From: CAVRZY01 sp963725415 | GTDB lineage: Bacteria > Acidobacteriota > Terriglobia > Bryobacterales > Bryobacteraceae | Length of the DNA stretch: 25,393 nt | Assembly (NCBI GenBank): GCA_963725415.1 | Contig: CAVRZY010000038.1 | Span: forward strand, 1-25,393 | Direction: 5' to 3' | Part shown: piece after piece, positions 23,471 to 25,393 of the stretch | How positions within the stretch are numbered: position 1 is the stretch's first letter | How the letters are laid out: each line of letters starts with the position of its first letter | Notes under the pieces: generated by a model | Seen by the model: the letters and a program-made list of their open reading frames with translations, nothing else | The model's database searches: none | Told to the model about the DNA's origin: nothing | Translations under genes and position numbers: made by a program

Positions 23471-24302
23471 GGAGCGGCGCCTGTTGGTGGAGGCGGAGCA
23501 TGCGGAGATCAGCGTTCGCCGGCAGTGCGAGTTGCTGGATGTGAACCGGTCGAGCCTATACTACGAGCCGGCGGGCGAGAGCGAGGAGAATCTGCTGCTG
23601 ATGCGGTTGATCGACGAGCAGTACACGCGGGCGCCGTTCTATGGGAGCCGGCGAATGGCGGTGTGCTTGCGGTCACAAGGCCACGAGGTGAACCGCAAAC
23701 GGGTGGGGCGACTGATGGGGTTGATGGGAATCGAGGCGGTCTATCCGAAGCCAAAGTTGAGCCAGCCGGGCGAGGGACACAAGATCTACCCGTACCTGTT
23801 GGAGGGGGTCGAAGTGGAGCGCGTCAACCAGGTTTGGAGCACGGACATCACCTACATCCGCATGGCGCAGGGCTTCGCGTACCTGGTGGCGGTGATGGAC
23901 TGGTTCAGCCGGTTTGTGCTGAGTTGGGCGCTGTCGGTGACCATGGAGTTGGCTTTCTGCGTGGAAGCCCTGAAGGGGGCGCTGCGCTGGGGCCGACCGG
24001 AAATCTTCAACAGCGACCAGGGCGCGCAGTTCACCAGTGAGCAGTTCACGGGAGTACTGGAAGGGCGCGGGATCGCCGTCAGCATGGATGGGCGCGGGCG
24101 CTGTCTGGACAACATCTTTATCGAGCGACTGTGGCGCTCGCTGAAGTACGAGGAGGTGTACTTGCACGATTACACGCTGGTGCCGGAGGCCCGAGCTGGG
24201 ATCGGTCGCTACTTCCGGTTCTACAATTACGAGCGCCCCCATCAGAGCCTGGACTACCGGACACCGGCCATAATCTACCGGGCGCAAGGCGCAGGACGAT
24301 GA
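23454..24302 (+). CDS. IS3-type transposase OrfB (DDE integrase core)
   Basis: A 282-residue catalytic part of the transposase. An HTH_21-like region (RQCELLDVNRSSLYYEPAGE, then FYGSRRMAVCLRSQGHEVNRKRV) precedes the rve core. The catalytic triad is complete: Asp 131 in WSTDITYIRM, Asp 188 in FNSDQGAQFTS and Glu 224 in DNIFIERLWRSLKYEEVY, with the 35-residue spacing between the second Asp and Glu that marks IS3 relatives. The first codon is a TTG at 23454, which may not be used if the product is made only as an OrfAB fusion through the A9 run. The stop overlaps the start of the passenger gene as ATGA, so the three genes are translated as a chain. Frame intact. Confidence 0.94.
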   Translation: MVCSSEERRLLVEAEHAEISVRRQCELLDVNRSSLYYEPAGESEENLLLMRLIDEQYTRAPFYGSRRMAVCLRSQGHEVNRKRVGRLMGLMGIEAVYPKPKLSQPGEGHKIYPYLLEGVEVERVNQVWSTDITYIRMAQGFAYLVAVMDWFSRFVLSWALSVTMELAFCVEALKGALRWGRPEIFNSDQGAQFTSEQFTGVLEGRGIAVSMDGRGRCLDNIFIERLWRSLKYEEVYLHDYTLVPEARAGIGRYFRFYNYERPHQSLDYRTPAIIYRAQGAGR

Positions 24303-25266
24303 AGGAGTGGGTGGACTTCCGTACTGTCAAGCAGGCGGTCAGCCTGGAGGCGGTGCTGCGCCAGTACCAAGTGAAAGGCCTGCGCCGGCGCGGGAGCCAA
24401 CTGGAAGGCTGCTGTCCGATTCACGGAGGGAAGCGCGAGGATTCCTTCCGGGCCAGCCTCAGCAAGAATGTCTTTCAGTGCTTCGCCTGTCAGGCTCGCG
24501 GCAACATTTTGGATTTCGTTGCCGCGATGGAGCGATGTTCGATTCGCCAGGCGGCGCTCCGACTGCAACAGTGGTCTGGATTGCTACAGCCAGGCCCCGC
24601 ACGGATGACAGCGCCGGCGCCGGGGAAGGCGAGGAAACGGGAACTGGTTCGGGAAAAAGAAGAGCCTAACCACCCCTGCGCTTCGCTCTGACGGGCGTGG
24701 ACTACTCCCATCCGTACCTGCTGCAGCGTGGAATCGAGCCGGCCACCGCCGTCGGATTTGGTGTGGGCTTCTGCAGCAGAGAACGTTTGCTAGAGGACGC
24801 ATTGTGATTCCGATCCACAACGGACGAGGCAGATAGTGGGTTACGCCGGCCGAGCGTTGGATAGCGGCCGCCCAAATACAAGCTCCCGACCGGCTTTCGG
24901 AAAGGGCTGGAGCTGTTCAATCTTCATCGCGCCGCTGCGACTGGCAGCAAAACGGTCGAGTGGTGAGGGTTACTTTGGTTGCCTGCGCGTCCATCAATCG
25001 GGTTTCCATCCGTGGTGGCGCTGATGGGATGCTCGCTGTCGGCGGAACAAAGAGCCTCTGCGGGGCCGATTCGAGCGGGTGATTCTGATGCTCGACGGGA
25101 CGCGGCCGGCCGCGCCGGAGTCGACGTTCGCGCCGGCTCCCTAAGAAATGTTCTGTGGCTGTGGTGAGGTGCCGGACAGCGCTCAGCCAATCAGTTACCG
25201 GTCACAGCCATCGAGCGACTGCTGCAAACTGCTCTCCAGCCGATACAAAAGCAGTCAGATCGTTGA
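24299..25266 (+). pseudogene. DnaG-like primase (CHC2 zinc finger plus Toprim) carried by the IS, broken by about ten deletions
   Basis: The first 377 bases are intact (to 24675): CHC2 zinc finger with Cys 39, His 42, Cys 61 and Cys 64 (GCCPIHGG and VFQCFACQARGNILDFV). The next 590 bases still spell a primase core in shifting frames: FALTGVDYSHPYLLQRGIEP, GRIVIPIHNGRG, VGYAGRALDSGRP, KYKLPTGFRKGLELFNLH, EGYFGCLRVHQSGF, PSVVALMGCSLSAEQ, RFERVILMLDG, LDGDAAGRAGVDV, QLPVTAIERLLQTALQ, stop at 25264-25266. These match the DnaG N-terminal core, the Toprim Glu (EGYF) and the Toprim Asp-x-Asp (LDGD). The repaired protein is about 325 residues; the DnaB-binding C-terminus of DnaG is absent. Every break is explained by a lost base, the first in the C run at 24673-24676. 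The ATG at 24299 overlaps the orfB stop. Decay or read error at a contig end are both possible. Confidence 0.75.
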
Positions 25267-25314
25267 AACACAATGACGGGATTCTGTGAGGATTGCTGAA
25301 ACCCTGGGCTCGTT

Positions 25315-25349
25315 TTTAGCGGCCAAGCCAGAAAACCACAACCGCTAAA
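25315..25349. repeat. Inverted repeat near the right end of the IS element
   Basis: TTTAGCGG (25315-25322) and CCGCTAAA (25342-25349) are perfect 8-base inverted arms with a 19-base loop, just inside the right terminal repeat. The region from 25267 to the right terminal repeat is otherwise non-coding. Confidence 0.4.
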
Positions 25350-25350
25350 G

Positions 25351-25393
25351 CTTAAGTTATTGCGGGCGAAAAATGGTCTTGACTTTGGGGTCC
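25351..25393 (-). repeat. Right terminal inverted repeat of the IS element (last base outside window)
   Basis: Read on the minus strand it starts GGACCCC and contains CGCAATAACTTAAG, matching the left end. The terminal T (A on the plus strand) expected for a TG...CA element would be the next base. Confidence 0.7.

Larger units (their letters stand above)
23107..25393 (+). mobile_element. IS3-family-type insertion element with a primase-like passenger gene
   Basis: Both ends carry GGACCCC: TGGACCCC from 23107 and its complement GGGGTCC at 25387-25393. Inside each end lies CGCAATAA(G/C)TTAAG in inverted orientation (23128-23141 and 25351-25364). IS3-family ends are usually TG...CA, so the final A should be base 25394 and the window stops one base short of the element end. 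It encodes orfA (HTH), orfB (DDE integrase core) and, in ATGA overlap, a CHC2/Toprim primase-like gene. At about 2.29 kb it is well above the usual 1.2-1.6 kb for the family. It sits in the 3' part of a minus-strand gene. Target duplication cannot be checked because the right flank is missing. Confidence 0.85.

Noticed and set aside
24131..24298. N-terminal extension of the primase-like gene
   Set aside because: It overlaps the catalytic end of orfB and is low-complexity; the ATG at 24299 gives an ATGA junction and begins just before the conserved region.
1..25393. CRISPR arrays, tRNA and rRNA genes
   Set aside because: No regularly spaced repeats, cloverleaf-like segments or rRNA-like conserved stretches were seen by eye.

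Overview
The window looks like a contig from a high-GC Acidobacteriota genome of the Solibacter/Bryobacter type. The evidence is the gene content: many Sec-exported beta-propeller proteins, TolB-like/PHP fusions, CocE/NonD and dienelactone hydrolases, Gfo/Idh/MocA oxidoreductases, an SSS transporter next to galactokinase, and an IS3-type element. The assignment rests on family content and style, not on a marker gene. No rRNA, tRNA or CRISPR array was seen.

Layout. (1) 1-2332, minus strand: L-lactate permease followed by a truncated exported protein. (2) 2457-5419, plus strand: SSS-family sodium/sugar symporter, a small two-helix membrane protein that automated calling would miss, and galactokinase; together a sugar (probably galactose) uptake and phosphorylation unit. 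(3) 5634-9121, minus strand: an exported NHL-propeller/deacetylase-like protein coupled to ribulokinase. (4) 9176-15804, plus strand: a tight four-gene unit of exported DUF4832-type protein, TolB-propeller/PHP-hydrolase fusion, Gfo/Idh/MocA oxidoreductase and CocE/NonD hydrolase. (5) Divergent dienelactone hydrolase (15938-16804, minus) and anaerobic sulfatase maturase-like radical SAM protein with a C-terminal SEC-C motif (16931-18190, plus). (6) 18390-22910, minus strand: a glycoside-hydrolase-like exported protein and two exported propeller proteins, preceded by the 3' remnant of a probable outer-membrane protein gene. (7) 23107 to the window end: an IS3-type element, about 2.29 kb, that interrupts that gene and carries a DnaG-like primase gene (CHC2 zinc finger plus Toprim) behind orfA/orfB. 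It is the most unusual object here.

Together the genes describe a cell that takes up and phosphorylates sugars (galK, araB, SSS), exports lactate or takes it up, and exports carbohydrate-acting or scaffold-like enzymes.

Sequence quality matters. Five genes (lactate permease, SSS symporter, small membrane protein, DUF4832 protein, oxidoreductase) are broken only by single-base indels, mostly insertions, whose repair restores family-like proteins. The last 600 bases contain about ten single-base deletions in the primase gene. I read most of these as assembly or read errors, but true decay cannot be excluded from the sequence alone.
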